The notes beneath the pieces are model-generated. The model searched no databases, was not told the origin of the DNA, and was given only the letters and a program-made list of their open reading frames with translations. DNA of 64,000 nucleotides from Gordius sp. MW1 (Eukaryota > Nematomorpha > Gordioida > Gordea > Gordiidae). Numbering within the stretch: the first letter of the stretch is position 1; each line of letters starts with the position of its first letter. Below, piece by piece: positions 34,171 to 46,085 of the stretch. The stretch is taken from NCBI GenBank assembly GCA_964036665.1, contig OZ038528.1, positions 17,843,245 through 17,907,244 of the forward strand, written 5' to 3'. The translations under genes and the position numbers were made by a program.

Positions 34171-35490
34171 CATCGGATTGCACATTGAATGATTCACTTA
34201 GTATCATACGCAATAATTATCATATTGATTTAATAATTATATATTAAATAAAAAATGCTTTTTCAATATTTATAATTGCTTAGTTATCATAAAAATGTTA
34301 AAAATATCCCAAAAAATTACTATAAATGAATTTTGTTTGCAAAACTTACGAATAGAGGGCGATGGATTGGGGGGGGGGGCGATCGGAGGGGGGGGGGGTG
34401 TTCTTAGTGGACTTTTTTTTAATTTTAGTAGTAATCATCTTAATATTCATATTATAATAATAAGGTAGTGGGAGATAATCAATTGCTAACTACTATTTAT
34501 CAATACATAGCGGGTGAATCTTCGTCTCCCAGCGTATGATACATACGACGCTTAAAAAAACAATTAAAATTAATTTTTCCGAAAAAAATAAATGCAGACG
34601 TTAATTTGGTAGTAAATTAATAAAAAAAATCTTAAATTTTTAGTTTTTTTAACGAGGGGTTCTATGTTCAGGTTTTAATGGGTTAAGATGTTTCAGATAT
34701 TTTAAAGAAATTAATAGTGATGCTATTTAATGATAAATAGTATAAAATAGTATATTACAAAATGCAAGTTTTCTTTGAAATAGCAAAGATCACATAATAA
34801 TCAAATTATATGGATAGGAAAAAATGTTCCACAAATAATTAAGATTATTCTTGAATTTCCAAAATAGTTCAATGGATAATTTTGGTTTAAAAAGTCTAAA
34901 AGCATGTGGATTATTATACTATGCTGTATTTACTCAAAAAAAGTTTAGAACTTAGCAAAAAACTTATTAATGCATATATCCTCAGCTAAGTGATTCTCTA
35001 CTGCAAACATACATTGCATTGTACTGAAAGAAAATTGTTATTACATGTATGTGAAACATTGCATTTACAATTTAAAAAAATAGGGCAGACAATTTTTGCA
35101 AAAAGTTTTAATGATAACAAAGCTTAAAAATTTACAAAATCAATCCAAGTTTTTGAATAAAAAATTTATTTTCTTTTCTACGTATGTTCCTAGTTAAAAT
35201 GTTTTTTTTTGTTTATGGTGGAGGGGCTAAATAAAATTAGGGTAATAACCTATTTGATCTTGCTTTATATACTAATTTCTCTGTTAGTATATATAATTTG
35301 AACATATAGTAAACTTTAGCAGATTTTTTTTCTCTCTGATATTTATAAATTATTTTTTAAAAATGCAGTAAACTTATCTTATTCAAAGGCTTAATAACAT
35401 ATATTGCCAAAATAATGTGTCTATAAGGAAATTGATTACTCAAAATATTAACATAAATAAAAAAATTGACATTTAGGCAATAGACTTGTA
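34171..35490. other. Unassigned AT-rich spacer with G runs
   Basis: G runs near 34370-34400 (a G10 and a G10). Otherwise no motif; it forms the downstream side of RpL10A. Confidence 0.5.
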
Positions 35491-35493
35491 ACT

Positions 35494-35499
35494 TTTATT
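35494..35499 (-). terminator. Polyadenylation signal of RpL10A
   Basis: AATAAA on the minus strand about 40 bases beyond the stop codon, a normal position for a short 3' UTR. Confidence 0.6.
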
Positions 35500-35539
35500 T
35501 TAATATTAATCTTCATAAATACATGTAGAAGCATGAACT

Positions 35540-36428
35540 CTAATATAATCTCTGTGCTGGACCCATTGTGCTTTTTATATATAAAGCTCTAATATTTTGC
35601 CAGCCTTTCTTAAGTAATGAAACCAAGAAATTTATTGACAAATTGACATTAGAGGCTAACTCCTCATGAGGCATACCAACATTCCCAATAGCAAGTGCAA
35701 GGCAAAGAACCTAATTTTAATAGAGAAATAAATATGAAAATAGTAACCTTCTTCATTTGAAATTTAATGGTTGATTTAACTTCATCAGCCTTTGCAAGCA
35801 TAGACTCATTATGAGTCAGAACAGTTGGAAATTTTCCAGCTTTATTAAGTCCTGGACCCAAAATTCTAGGAATTTGTTTAATGAGAGAATCGGAGGCCAA
35901 AAAGGCATCGTATTTTTTTGCTATATATATATAAAGAAAAAAATTAGAAAATATAAATATTTTTTTGATATATCAGATAGTAGTTGTCGTCATTATAATC
36001 ATGAGTAGCAAATAAGTCATCATATAAATTACACTTACCCAATTGTTTAACAAGCTTTTTGTTTTTATTAAGTTTTTTCAATGCTTCGGCATCCATAAAT
36101 GGCAGGTTATTAGCTTTAGCTTCATCACAATGCTGCTGATCGCCCAATATGCAAACAGAAAACTTTGGTCTAGGCGCATATTTAACTCTAAATTATAAGA
36201 TGGTAGTTATTTTACAGAATATCTTACTTGATGGTTCCCGAGAAACGTTTATCTTTTTGGGGATCATAATTCTTCAAGGCAATTTGTAATTCTACAGTTT
36301 CAACAAAGCCTCTCTTTTTTTCTTGAGAGGCGGTTAATAGGCCAGAAATCGCCTCATTTAAAGCATCCTTAGATATTTTGCTAAAAAATACATGGATTAT
36401 AATTTAATTAACACATGTACCTCGACAT
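35540..36428 (-). CDS. RpL10A: Ribosomal protein uL1 (L10a), five exons, 217 aa
   Basis: A cytosolic large-subunit ribosomal protein that forms the L1 stalk guiding tRNA exit. Coding exons on the minus strand: 36421-36428, 36228-36380, 36039-36187, 35748-35920, 35540-35710. All introns are GT-AG (40, 40, 118 and 37 bp), and the phases join exactly. The product is 217 residues, the normal family length. It contains [62 protein letters not shown] and the end [11 protein letters not shown]. Exon 1 encodes only MS plus two bases, a common arrangement for ribosomal protein genes. Just upstream of ATG is TTTCCTTCAAG, pyrimidine-rich like a TOP start. No defect is seen, so it is probably expressed. 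Confidence 0.97.
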
Positions 36429-36784
36429 ATCTTGAAGGAAATATGTGGTATAGTTAGTGTAACATTCAATTCACATATTGCTTAATAAAAATTAGATACG
36501 AAATTTTAAATATTTGCTTGAGACTATTTTTTAATTAAGTCTCATGTAATAATATTGTAAACATAAATGATATAATATTTTAGATTCTACCTTATTTTAT
36601 TAATTTATAAGTAGTCCAACAAATTTAGCCGGATATATTTAGGGAAGAAAAGATAATTATATTGGACAACTAAAATGTTCTTTCAAATAGCTGTGTTGCT
36701 GCTCCAGTCCCTATCGAAAGTAATAAATATAGTATTTATTAAATAAAGGATTGTATGAGAGCTAACAACTGTTTTATTTCCATA
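36429..36784 (-). promoter_or_regulatory. Likely RpL10A promoter and 5' flank
   Basis: About 356 bp between the start codon and the third Gypsy copy. A pyrimidine stretch (TTTCCTTC on the minus strand, near 36435-36442) may be the TOP-like start. No TATA box can be assigned with confidence. An inverted partner of 39569-39592 lies at 36688-36710. Confidence 0.4.
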
Positions 36785-39600
36785 GAAAACAAATTCACCA
36801 CTCCACATGGTGCCCAAGAAGAACAATGAGTGGAGACCCTGTGGGGATTATCGTGCCCTCAATCTAAAAACAATTCCCGATCGTTATCCTCTACCCCACA
36901 TACATTATTTTTCCCTCTCCCTAAAAGGAAAAAGTATTTTCACTAAATTAGATTTAGTACGAGCTTATCACCAAATCCCTATGGCACCAGAAGACATCAA
37001 AAAAACCGCCATCACAACCCCTTTTGGTCTATTTGAATTTGTACGGATGCCTTTTGGGCTCAGAAATGCCGCACAATCGTTACAAAGATTCATAGATAAT
37101 GTTCTTAGAGGCTTGGAACATACATTTTCTTATTTGGATGATATTTTAATTGCCAGTTCTTCTCTAGCAGAACACAAAATCCACGTTGAACAGGTAATCC
37201 AACGACTATTCTATGATGGTATAAATGTCAACTTACAAAAATGTAAATGGGGAATAAAGGAAATTGAATTTTTAGGACACATCGTCATGTCTCAAGGGTT
37301 AAAACCAATACCTGATAAAATAGACACCATTGACAAATTTCCAATCCCAACTACAATGACGCAATAGAGAAGATTTATTGGCATGATAAATTTTTACCGA
37401 AGATTTATCCCTAAATGTGCAGATCTCCTCAAACCATTAACCGACCACCTTGATGATACCAAAAGACCAATTGAGTTAACTCAAGAAGCTAAACACGCAT
37501 TTATCCAAACAAAACAAGGCCTTAAACAAATAACTAATCTATACCATTTAGACGAAAATAACAAGCTGTCACTTACTACAGATGCTTCCAATTATGCTGT
37601 GGGAGAAGTTCTACAGCAACATACTTCAAACGGTGATATCCTACCACTGGCCTTCTTTTCAAAAAAACTGTCACAAACTCAAACACGCTATAGCACCTTC
37701 AGCCGAGAACTACTGGCCATCTATCTTATGATAAAACATTACAGCCATGTTCTCGAAGGACGGAATTTCACGGTATACACCGACCACAAACCCTTAACTT
37801 ATACACTGAAGGCAAAGTCGGACAAATACTCTCCTCGTGAAATCCGTCAGCTGGACTACATCTATCAATACACGTCGGACATCCAATACATACGAGGTAA
37901 CACAAACATTGTGGCTGATACTTTGTCCCGTACTGAAATAGATGCAATCCAACTCCAAGCATCACAGTCATTGCTAGAACTCATAGCTACGAGACAAAAG
38001 CTTGAAAATTACACAAATGATGAAACGAAATCTTTAATATTGGAACAATTCCCAATACCTGATTCCAATCAAAATATCATTTGTGATCTCTCTCAAGAAA
38101 CACCTCGACCCCTAGTACCTGCTACCTTGCGACAAAATGTTTTCAATCAATATCACGGATTATCACATCCTGGTATCCGTTCAACCCTGAAACTAATTGC
38201 GAAAAGTTTTGTGTGGCCTAAAATGAACCATGACGTACGAATATGGGCTCAACAATGTCTTAATTGTCAGCTCAGTAAAATAAATAAACATGTTATTTCT
38301 ACCCCAGGTACTTTCAGCCTACCTGATGCTCGTTTCAGTCACGTCCACCTCGACATCGTTGGCCCCTTACCACCATCCAATGGTTACAACTACATTTTTA
38401 CAGCCATAGATCGATACACCCGGTGGCCAATAGCAATCCCTATAAAAGATACCTCTGCCGAAACTGTAGCTAGTACCTTTTTAACACAATGGATAGCAAA
38501 CTTCGGTGTCCCAAGCACGATAACAACGGACAGGGGATCGCAGTTTCGTTCAACGTTATTCCGGCAATTTTCCCAACTTCTTGGTTATCATCACATAACC
38601 ACAACTGCCTATCACCCACAAGCCAATGGGCTGGTCGAACGTTTCCACCGTCAGCTAAAGAGTTCGATCATGGCAACAAACAACGCTAACAAATGGTCTG
38701 AATCACTTCCGTTGATACTACTAGGCATTAGAACAACCATCAAAGAAGACCTAGCCTGTTCTAGTGCCGAACTAGTATATGGGACTACCTTACGCCTCCC
38801 GGGCGACTTCATACAACATTCGTCACATGACACAAATGCTACCGAGTTTGTACAACGCCTCCGACAACATTTCGACAACGTACGTTTTTCACCACCACGT
38901 CAATCAAACACTAAACAACAAATCCCCGCCAATTTGTTTTCTACACCTTACATTTTTATCAGAACAGATAGTTCGAAAAAGCTTATCCCCCCCATATGAA
39001 GGCCCCTTCAAAGTTATAGATAGACAAACTAAATACTTTGTGGTAGACAGAAACGGAAAACATGATAACATTTCTATCGATCGGTTAAAACCAGCTTATA
39101 CTGAACCAGTCAACCATACTGAACCACTCTTAAAAGGCACGACCTTTCAAACCCAACCTTCCACCACTACAACAACCTCAACTACGACTACAACAAGTCA
39201 TACAACAACAAAATCGGGACGAAGAGTTCATTGGCCTGTTAAACTGGCAGAATACTTCACTCCGTGAAACTGGTGGGGGAATTATATGGTTACACTAACC
39301 TTTCTTATTTGAATATACTTACTTGGAATTATATCTTTACATAGGAAAGAAATTAACCTTCTAGGTAATTTGAATAAAGCAACTTGATCGTCCGAAGAGC
39401 TTAACCTTTCACAACACTCATTATAATTTAAACCTATTTTGAATATACCAACTTAATCTTTGGTTAAATTTATTAACCTTTATTATTCTAATATTCACGG
39501 TCCCTAATCATAAAAGTGAATACATTCAAATATTTAAATTCCTCATTATTATTCTCACAAGCCGTGGACTGGAGCAGCAACAGCTGTCACATAAAAAAAT
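36785..39600 (+). mobile_element. Third Ty3/Gypsy copy, 5'-truncated, nearly open pol
   Basis: Starts within RT; gag and protease are absent. It ends with a purine tract (CTGGTGGGGGAATT at 39270-39284) and LTR-like DNA to about 39592. Same family as the element at 3575, but with only one stop and one frameshift. A 22-bp sequence, TTGCTGCTCCAGTCC-centred, lies inverted on each side (36688 and 39569). Confidence 0.85.
36807..39267 (+). pseudogene. Gypsy pol: RT, RNase H, integrase
   Basis: [49 protein letters not shown] and [10 protein letters not shown] (catalytic Asps). RNase H: LTTDASNYAVGEVLQQ, FSRELLAIY, YTDHKPL, NIVADTLSR. Integrase: HHCC finger (HGLSHPGI, then CLNCQ), first Asp in HLDIVGPLPP, second in TDRGSQF, Glu in NGLVERFHR. 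C-terminus: YEGPFKVIDRQTKYFVVD, then SGRRVHWP. One in-frame TAG at 37366-37368 and a frame change near 38970 are the only breaks seen. The protein would start inside RT, so it cannot work alone. Neighbour: it faces away from RpL10A. Confidence 0.92.
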
Positions 39601-42000
39601 AAATACTTTATCCTGATTCTTGCAATCTTTTTTAAACCTGTTTGTGAAACTTGAATGTCAACTGCCTTTTTATGAAACTTTGTCATATTCCCTGTACCTA
39701 CATTTGATTCAAATCGTACCTCTTTAGGTCTATATCAATATTATGTTTCAAACCAGCTTAGGTTTTCTTTCCTTTGTTTATCCTCAACTCACATCTAATT
39801 TAAAACCCAGAGCAAAAACTATCAACGATATTATGTAATAAAACGGTTTTAATATGGCTAATATAATATTAAGGTGATAATTATACTTTAATGGATAATA
39901 AATACAAAAAGGGGATCGTTCAATAATTTATGAATTTTGGATTGTGTTAAATTACATATACACCTGATGAGGATGTAAAAAAGACAATTTTTTGAAACAA
40001 TTTTGTGTTGTCTCAATGCTCAAGAAGTTTTGCAACAATTAAAGCATACCTGAGCTCTAAAATTTCTGATAAAACATCATCACTTAACAAATCGCTGCTA
40101 ATAGATGAGAACTACATTTATACCAAAAACATCGTTACAACATTTTAAAGTGACCCCTATAGGGCGTAATTATTTATAATAATCTAGTAAAAAAAATGGT
40201 ATACAGCTGTTGAACTAGAATGTGAGATATATGTGAATTAGATGGAATATTTTAGAACGGTATTTGTACTTGCACTTTTCAGTATTTTTTAATATTTGCC
40301 CTCGAAATTAGCTTCTAAGTGTGTCTTTTATTCTATTATGCAAATGAATCTGCCATATCGTGGGGTAATTTAGCTTGGTGTGTGCTAAATCATTTAGTTT
40401 GCTTGTCCATTTTAAAGCATATTAAATTAAATTTTTTGACCTTTTGTTAACAAAGTCATGTATGTCCCTAAAGTGCATAACATTTCACATTTAAGGGTAA
40501 TGGGTTTAATTTTCAAAAAACAATACGCAAAAAATTGGCATTGTTTGTTACTCATAGAACATTCATTGTTTAATGTTTTAGGCGAAGGCATTGATCCTTT
40601 TGGTTATGCATAATTTGACATACACCAGCGAGGAGGGTTCAAGCGATTTAAAAAATGTTTCATAAGCATTTGTCATTTCATAGCCATTTGTCAATAATAA
40701 TCAACTATTTCCTTGTGTAAGTTCTTTTTCAAAATTCACTTAAACCTTTATAAGTCAATATCAATATTTGGTTCCCAAATCTTTAAATCTTCGCTCTTTC
40801 GTTTGCCCTTACTTTCACATGAGCAAGCGAATATGGATGCCTGCAATGATGGTGTTTTTTGAATCAATCACCAGCGTGGTGACCAGCCCGTTACAGATAT
40901 GTAAACTCCGCCAAATTAATAAATGATAGACCCGGCCCGCTAATATTTTACAAAGTCCGAGTTTGAGACCGTATATAAAAACTTTTATTTAGTGCATCAT
41001 TTAATATTCGATTGTAGTTTTTTTTGTTAAATAAAGAATATATATATAAAATTATACCTATTTATATATTAATTAGCCCATGTAAAATTAATAGATTTTC
41101 AAAGGGTTTGATTGGAGTGGGCTTTGTCTATATACACTCAATAAATAACACTTATCATCTTGAAATGCGCCTTGAGATATTGATGAGTGAATAAGTAACG
41201 AGAAATAATTTTATTATTATTGTTAATTTAATAAACATTAAATAATTATAAACTAATATAAAACATCATAAAAACACACCTATGTTTATACTTTATAATA
41301 CACAAAAACATCTATAAAATTTAGTAACGGGCTCTGGGGGCCTTACTTGTATTTATGCAGGGCTCGAGCTCGCTAGGTTCGTTCATGGCCCTTTGTATCC
41401 TTAGCAATAGGGCCCTGCAGGTTTCTAAGCGAAATTACCCGCAATAAAATATATTTAATTAATACTAAAAAATGCATATTGTAAAATAACAACGAAACCT
41501 GTAGTTAATTTGTATTACGGATACATAAAATTATATGGCGTATTGAGAGTGTACAAATCATTTAAAGCCCAAAATGGAACGGGTATATACACAAGAATAA
41601 TTTCAATTTTTGTAAATGATACAATTGGTAAAACTATATAGCAATTGTCTTGATAACTATTTGGTATTTTTTTTCTGCTAATAATATCTTTTATTAAATG
41701 AAACTATATACTACTATAAAAATTATATGCGGGGTAAACATTCAAAAATTGCGATCGCGTTGAAATGACAAATTATAATTCCGATTTTCTGTTTTAGAAA
41801 TAAGTTTCCCTTTTGTCAAGGGTATTGACAGCTATACGGCGCCCCATATTGCCCCAATCTTAAGTATTATACCATTTCATATTAAATTTAGGCTGATGAT
41901 TGGAACTTTTGATAATAAGTTAAGATTCGATTGCCCGCTTAGCGGAATAGCTCAATTAAAATATTTACTAATTTAAAAACAAATTAAAATAATTATTATT
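39601..42000. other. Unassigned AT-rich sequence
   Basis: No coding motif. TAGACCCGGCCCGC at 40929 and TGCAGGTTTCTA ending near 41429 resemble ends of the hAT family at 9144, but the 8-base flanks do not match, so I only note them. Confidence 0.35.
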
Positions 42001-42009
42001 AATTAATCC

Positions 42010-42132
42010 CAATATATTTAATATTGCTTGAGGGGGCCAAAGGGGCCAGGATTTTTATCTTGGAGGGGGGCGAAGGGGCCTGGATTTTGTACTTGGAGGG
42101 GGGGCCTTGGCCGCCCGCTAGCTACGCCACTG
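42010..42132. mobile_element. G-run MITE fragment
   Basis: Right end GCTAGCTACGCCACTG matches the CAGTGGCGTAGC family end. Three GGGG-rich units (GAGGGGGGCGAAGGGGCC type) precede it. The left end is missing. Confidence 0.6.
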
Positions 42133-42154
42133 CTTGTTACTTTAATGATATGGG

Positions 42155-42260
42155 CGATGATGGAAAATCATGGATAGACTGCTCATCAACTTTAAATAAG
42201 TGTGCCGTTTTGCCGCCATTTGAAATGTGCACAAATATGGGAGGGATATATAGATTATTG
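42155..42260. repeat. Dispersed repeat shared with 62345-62440
   Basis: Both contain ATAGACTGCT(C/T)ATCAAC, then an AAATAAGTGTGCCG or similar, then CCGCCAT. The same strand is used in both. Confidence 0.6.
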
Positions 42261-42909
42261 TCATTTAAGTTGAATTAAAAATTTATTGGACTAGTTAAAC
42301 ATTGAAAACAACATTTGAAAATATATGTCATTTACAAATTCATTAAAAGAAAAGTTTAAATTATTGTGATGATGTGATGTTAAAGCAATTTAGTGACATT
42401 TTTATTAAATATTTATAATTTTTTAACATATCTATTTTATTTAAATATGTAAGGTAGATTCTTTTTTTCTGTTTTAACAATGGGGTACACTGTAGAAAGA
42501 CATGGGAGATAGGAATATGCAAATGGTGGATTTAATGAAACTCACCGTATGAAACAGATCACATAAGCAGTCTATGTGAAAAATTAAGCGGAAAATTATA
42601 AAGCACTGTTTGACAAATAATTAATGAATTTATAATTAATATTATTAATCGTTGCCTAAAATAATTAGATTCTCAAAAAACTTCCCTTAAAGAAGCTTAA
42701 GAGGCCCTGATTTATCTCAGGGGGGGAGGGGACTTTGCTCCACCTCCCTAGCTACGCTACTGATTAAAGAAATATCCTATCTGCTCTCTTTCAATTTTTA
42801 GCACCATTCTCAATAGTTCGTTGCTATCTGCCATAGAAAATCTCATTATTTTTGTTTTCTAATTTATAATTTTGACACATGCCCTACATCTAATTTGTCT
42901 GTGATACCT

Positions 42910-43593
42910 ATTTCAATTTTAATCTTCTTCTTTATCAGTTATTTTGTCCCACAGTCGGGGGTTTGTTTTGATTAGTTTCTTCCATCTTGACAGGGTGAGT
43001 GCCATATCTTGACTAATCTCTTTTGTTTTCATTACATTATTGACTTGCCCTTTCCAAGTGACACGAGGTCGTCCTCTTCCTTTCTTGCCCGGTAACTCCA
43101 TGTCCAGTACTTTTCGATTTACGTCATTCGTGTCCCTTATTAGTATATGCCCATACCACCTTAGCCGATTTTCGTTAATCATGTCCGCCAAAGGTAGAAT
43201 ACCCATTTATATCATGAGCAGGTCATTCGTCATATGGTAGAGCTTAGTATATTCCAAGCTCCATCGTATCATTCTCATCTCTGTGGCTTGTAATAGCTTT
43301 CCTTCCGTGGTGTTTAATCCATGTTTCACTTCCATAGAGTGACACCGGTCTTACGACGGATTTGTATTTTGCTCTTTAACCATATTGGTATTTTCTTGTC
43401 GCACGTTACACCGGATATACTTCGTCATTTAAGCCTTTCCTTTCGGATCCGGGCAATGATTTCTATTGCGCTACCTTCATTTTAATGTAGCATTGAGCCG
43501 AGGTATGTACCCTTGTGTACTTTTGATGGTCGTCCAGTATGGGTTGACTGTAACGTTCAATCGGCATAATATCTCTCGTTATCGTGTCTATAA
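42910..43593 (-). pseudogene. RTE-like LINE C-terminal fragment
   Basis: It corresponds to the last third of the protein at 54425-57241: minus-strand readings GILPLADMINENRLRWYGHI, NDVNRKVLDMELPGKKGRGR and ITDKEED. Frameshifts break the middle (43210-43550). The plus end is cut at ATAA (43593) by the Helitron 5' terminus. The other side of this LINE is not found within the window. Confidence 0.88.
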
Positions 43594-44322
43594 TCTATCT
43601 ATATAAAGTAAAGTCTATGTATGTGTGTATGTATGCATGTGGATAAAGGCTAAATTCTGAAACTACCGGCCCGATTCGCGCGAAAATTTAGCCATAGATG
43701 CCCAGGGCGGCCAGGGGTAAAATAGCTTTTTTAGAATCCTAAAACTCCTTTTAGTTTTAAAAATATCGGACATTACGTTTAAAAAGGGGCTAAACTCTGA
43801 AACTACCAATCCGATTCGCGCGAAAATTTAGCCATAGATGCTTAGGACGGCCACGGGTAAAATAGCTTTTTCAGAATCCTAAAATTCCTTTTAGTTTTAA
43901 AAATATCGGACATTTCCGACCAGTTTCATTTATAGCATCATATACAATAATGACGTCATACATACATGGTTGAAGTTTTCTCGAATTAGATATTTAAAAG
44001 TATAATAAAAATGTTACAGTATACGGTCAAAATTATTTTAAATTAAATAAATAAAATTTAAATTATGCAATTTTTGCCATTATTATCACGTGGTCGATCT
44101 TTCAGATTCCTAAAATACCCTTTCGTTTTAAAAATATCGGACATTTCGTTTTAAAAAAGGGCTAAACTCTGAAACTACCGGCCCGATTCGCGCGAAAATT
44201 TAGCCGTAGATGCCCAGGGTGGTCAGGGGTAAAATAGCTTTTTCAGATTCCTAAAATACCTTTTTGTTTTAAAAATATTGGACATTTCCCGGCCAGTTTC
44301 ATTTAGAACATTATATACAAAA
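43594..44322 (+). mobile_element. Helitron 5' end and body
   Basis: Starts TCTATCTATATAAAGTAAAG directly after an A, as Helitrons do (TC start, A|T insertion), and continues GTATGTATGCATGTGG, then AAACTACCGGCCCGATTCG. This resembles the start of Helitrons in insects. A unit of about 140 bp (CGCGAAAATTTAGCC, CCCAGGG(C/T)GG(C/T)CAGGGG, TAAAATAGC) is repeated at about 43645, 43785 and 44155. No Rep/helicase is seen, so it is non-autonomous. The 3' CTRR end is not identified. Confidence 0.82.
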
Positions 44323-44505
44323 CTCGGGCCTTCGGCCCTCGTGGGAAGGGGGAGAAGGGAAGGGGAAGGGAAGGAGGGTAAGGGAAGGGAAGGGGGGACG
44401 ACTTATCTATACTCCGTATAAATGTATCATATTTGCTATGCAATTTATGGGCGAGAAAGGTGGGAAGGGGCGATAATGCCTATAGGGGGTATTAAATGCC
44501 TAATG
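44323..44505 (+). repeat. Hairpin-ended short repeat, copy 2
   Basis: Starts CTCGGGCCTTCGGCCCTCG (hairpin) and ends near GGGGTATTAAATGCC. Orientation is opposite to copies 1 and 4. Confidence 0.8.
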
Positions 44506-44639
44506 ATTAATTAATTATTTATACAAATTTATCACTTTGGCCAGTGGTGATATTTTTTAATGGTTAGCAGACAGTCAAATGGTAATAACAAGAACAAAAT
44601 ATTAATTTAATTTAAAAAAAAATTCCTTTTAGTTTTAAA

Positions 44640-44725
44640 AGAGGGCTAAATTCTGAAACTACCCGCCCGATTCGATCGAAACTTTACCCGTAGGTGCCCA
44701 GGGTGGCCAGGGGTAAAATAGCTTT
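44640..44725 (+). repeat. Helitron body fragment
   Basis: CTAAATTCTGAAACTACCCGCCCGATTCG and GTAGGTGCCCAGGGTGGCCA as in the Helitron units. A further one is at 45555-45690. Confidence 0.7.
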
Positions 44726-44880
44726 TAGGAACACGTAGGAAGAGGTAATTATTAAGGCCTCTCATATATATGTGGTATATAAACTCCCAAAATTAGTAAA
44801 GAATATACATTTTGGCCTATGCTCACGCATATATAAAATAAATATGTCAATATCTTAGTAAGCCATCAGAATAATAAAAA

Positions 44881-45075
44881 CTCGGGCCTTCGGCCCTCGT
44901 GGGAAGGGGGAGAAGGGAAGGGGAGTAGGGGAAGGGAAGAGGGGAAGGGAAGAGGGGAAGGGGGAACTCTTCTATACTCCGTATAAACGTAGCATATTTG
45001 CTATGCAATTTATGGGCGAGAAAGGTGGGAAGGGGCGAGAATACCTATAGGGGGTATTAGATGCAAAATAATTAG
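44881..45075 (+). repeat. Hairpin-ended short repeat, copy 3
   Basis: Starts CTCGGGCCTTCGGCCCTCG and ends at GCAAAATAATTAG. It contains AATTTATGGGCGAGAAAGG. Confidence 0.85.
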
Positions 45076-45149
45076 TTAATTAGTTATAGGCCCTTGTAGG
45101 GGAGGACATAGGGTAATTATCAATGTTAACCAATTCAAAAACGAAAAAA

Positions 45150-45235
45150 AATTTCGATTTATTTGGCCAATGGTCATTTTTTTATTGGTCAGTAGCCAGC
45201 GGACGGTCAAAAATTCATATTATCATTGGTATTAA
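45150..45235 (+). repeat. CCAATGG/CCATTGG unit
   Basis: A single copy: TTGGCCAATGGTCATTTTTT, then TTGGTCAGTAGCCAGCGGAC. A second lone unit is at 45440-45480. Confidence 0.75.
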
Positions 45236-45280
45236 CATGAACAAATATTAATTTAATTTAAAAAAATTAAAAAAAAAATT

Positions 45281-45352
45281 TGTCCCCTCACTGACTTGAA
45301 CCCCACACCTCCAGTTCACAAGCCGGCGCTATAACCACTATACCATGCTGGC
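45281..45352 (-). repeat. tRNA-derived SINE head
   Basis: On the minus strand 72 bases read GCCAGCATGGTATAGTGGTT, ATAGC, then GGGGTTCAAGTCAG. The A box (TGGTATAGTGGTTA) and B box (GGTTCAAGTCA) match pol III promoters, and an A run (T run on that strand) follows. The acceptor stem does not pair well, so it is not a working tRNA gene. It sits beside the CCAATGG arrays. Confidence 0.75.
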
Positions 45353-45879
45353 TTTAAAATAGTAGAAGTTATTATGTTATTTATATAGATGATGAAATAA
45401 TAAAGTTGTGTTTTATGTTTAGAAAATCAATATATTTCGTCGGTCAGTAGCCAGCGGACGGTCAAAAAGTCATATTATCAATGGTATTAACAAAAACAAA
45501 ATATTAATTTAATGTAAAAAAAAAATTAAAAAAAAGTTTTTTTTTAGTTTTAAAAAAGGGCTAAATTCTTAAACTACCAGCCCGATTGCTCGAAACTTTA
45601 CCCGTAGGTGCCCAGGGCGGCCGGGGGTAAAATAACCTTTTCAGATTCCTAAAATACCTTTTCACTTTAAAAATATCGGACATTTCCCTGCCACACGTGC
45701 GGTGTAATATCTATGACACGTAGAAAAATTTTACTAATTATATAAACTTACGCGCGCCATCTAATAAAGTACAATTCGTGTCTGAGTTTAATAGTAGATT
45801 CACTTTAATTAGAAATAACGGGCTATGCTTATACCTTTGAAGGAGGTTTCGAATTTTGTGTTAGTTTCTATCGATATAT

Positions 45880-46085
45880 TTTATCGTAAATTAGAATCTA
45901 ATACCTATATTATTTTTTTAAATATTACTTTTTAGGTTTTCTATGAAATCACAATCTAATTAAATGAAATATATTAACCCAATAAAAAAATATATATGCA
46001 TTTATAAGGTTAAAAATATATATTACATAGTTGGCTGTCTGTTAGACCATCTATAATAAATTTTTAGGTTATATATAAAATTTGG
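45880..46085. repeat. Dispersed repeat, inverted copy of 58190-58395
   Basis: Shares ACATAGTTGGCTGTCTGTTAGA and TAAATGAAATATATTAA with the reverse complement of 58200-58390. Both copies are directly attached to CCAATGG arrays. Confidence 0.8.

Noticed and set aside
40929-41429. hAT element with TAGACCC and TGCAGGTTTCTA ends
   Set aside because: The 8-base flanks do not match, and the ends agree only partly with the family at 9144.
45281-45352. Functional tRNA gene
   Set aside because: A and B boxes are present but the acceptor and anticodon stems do not pair properly.
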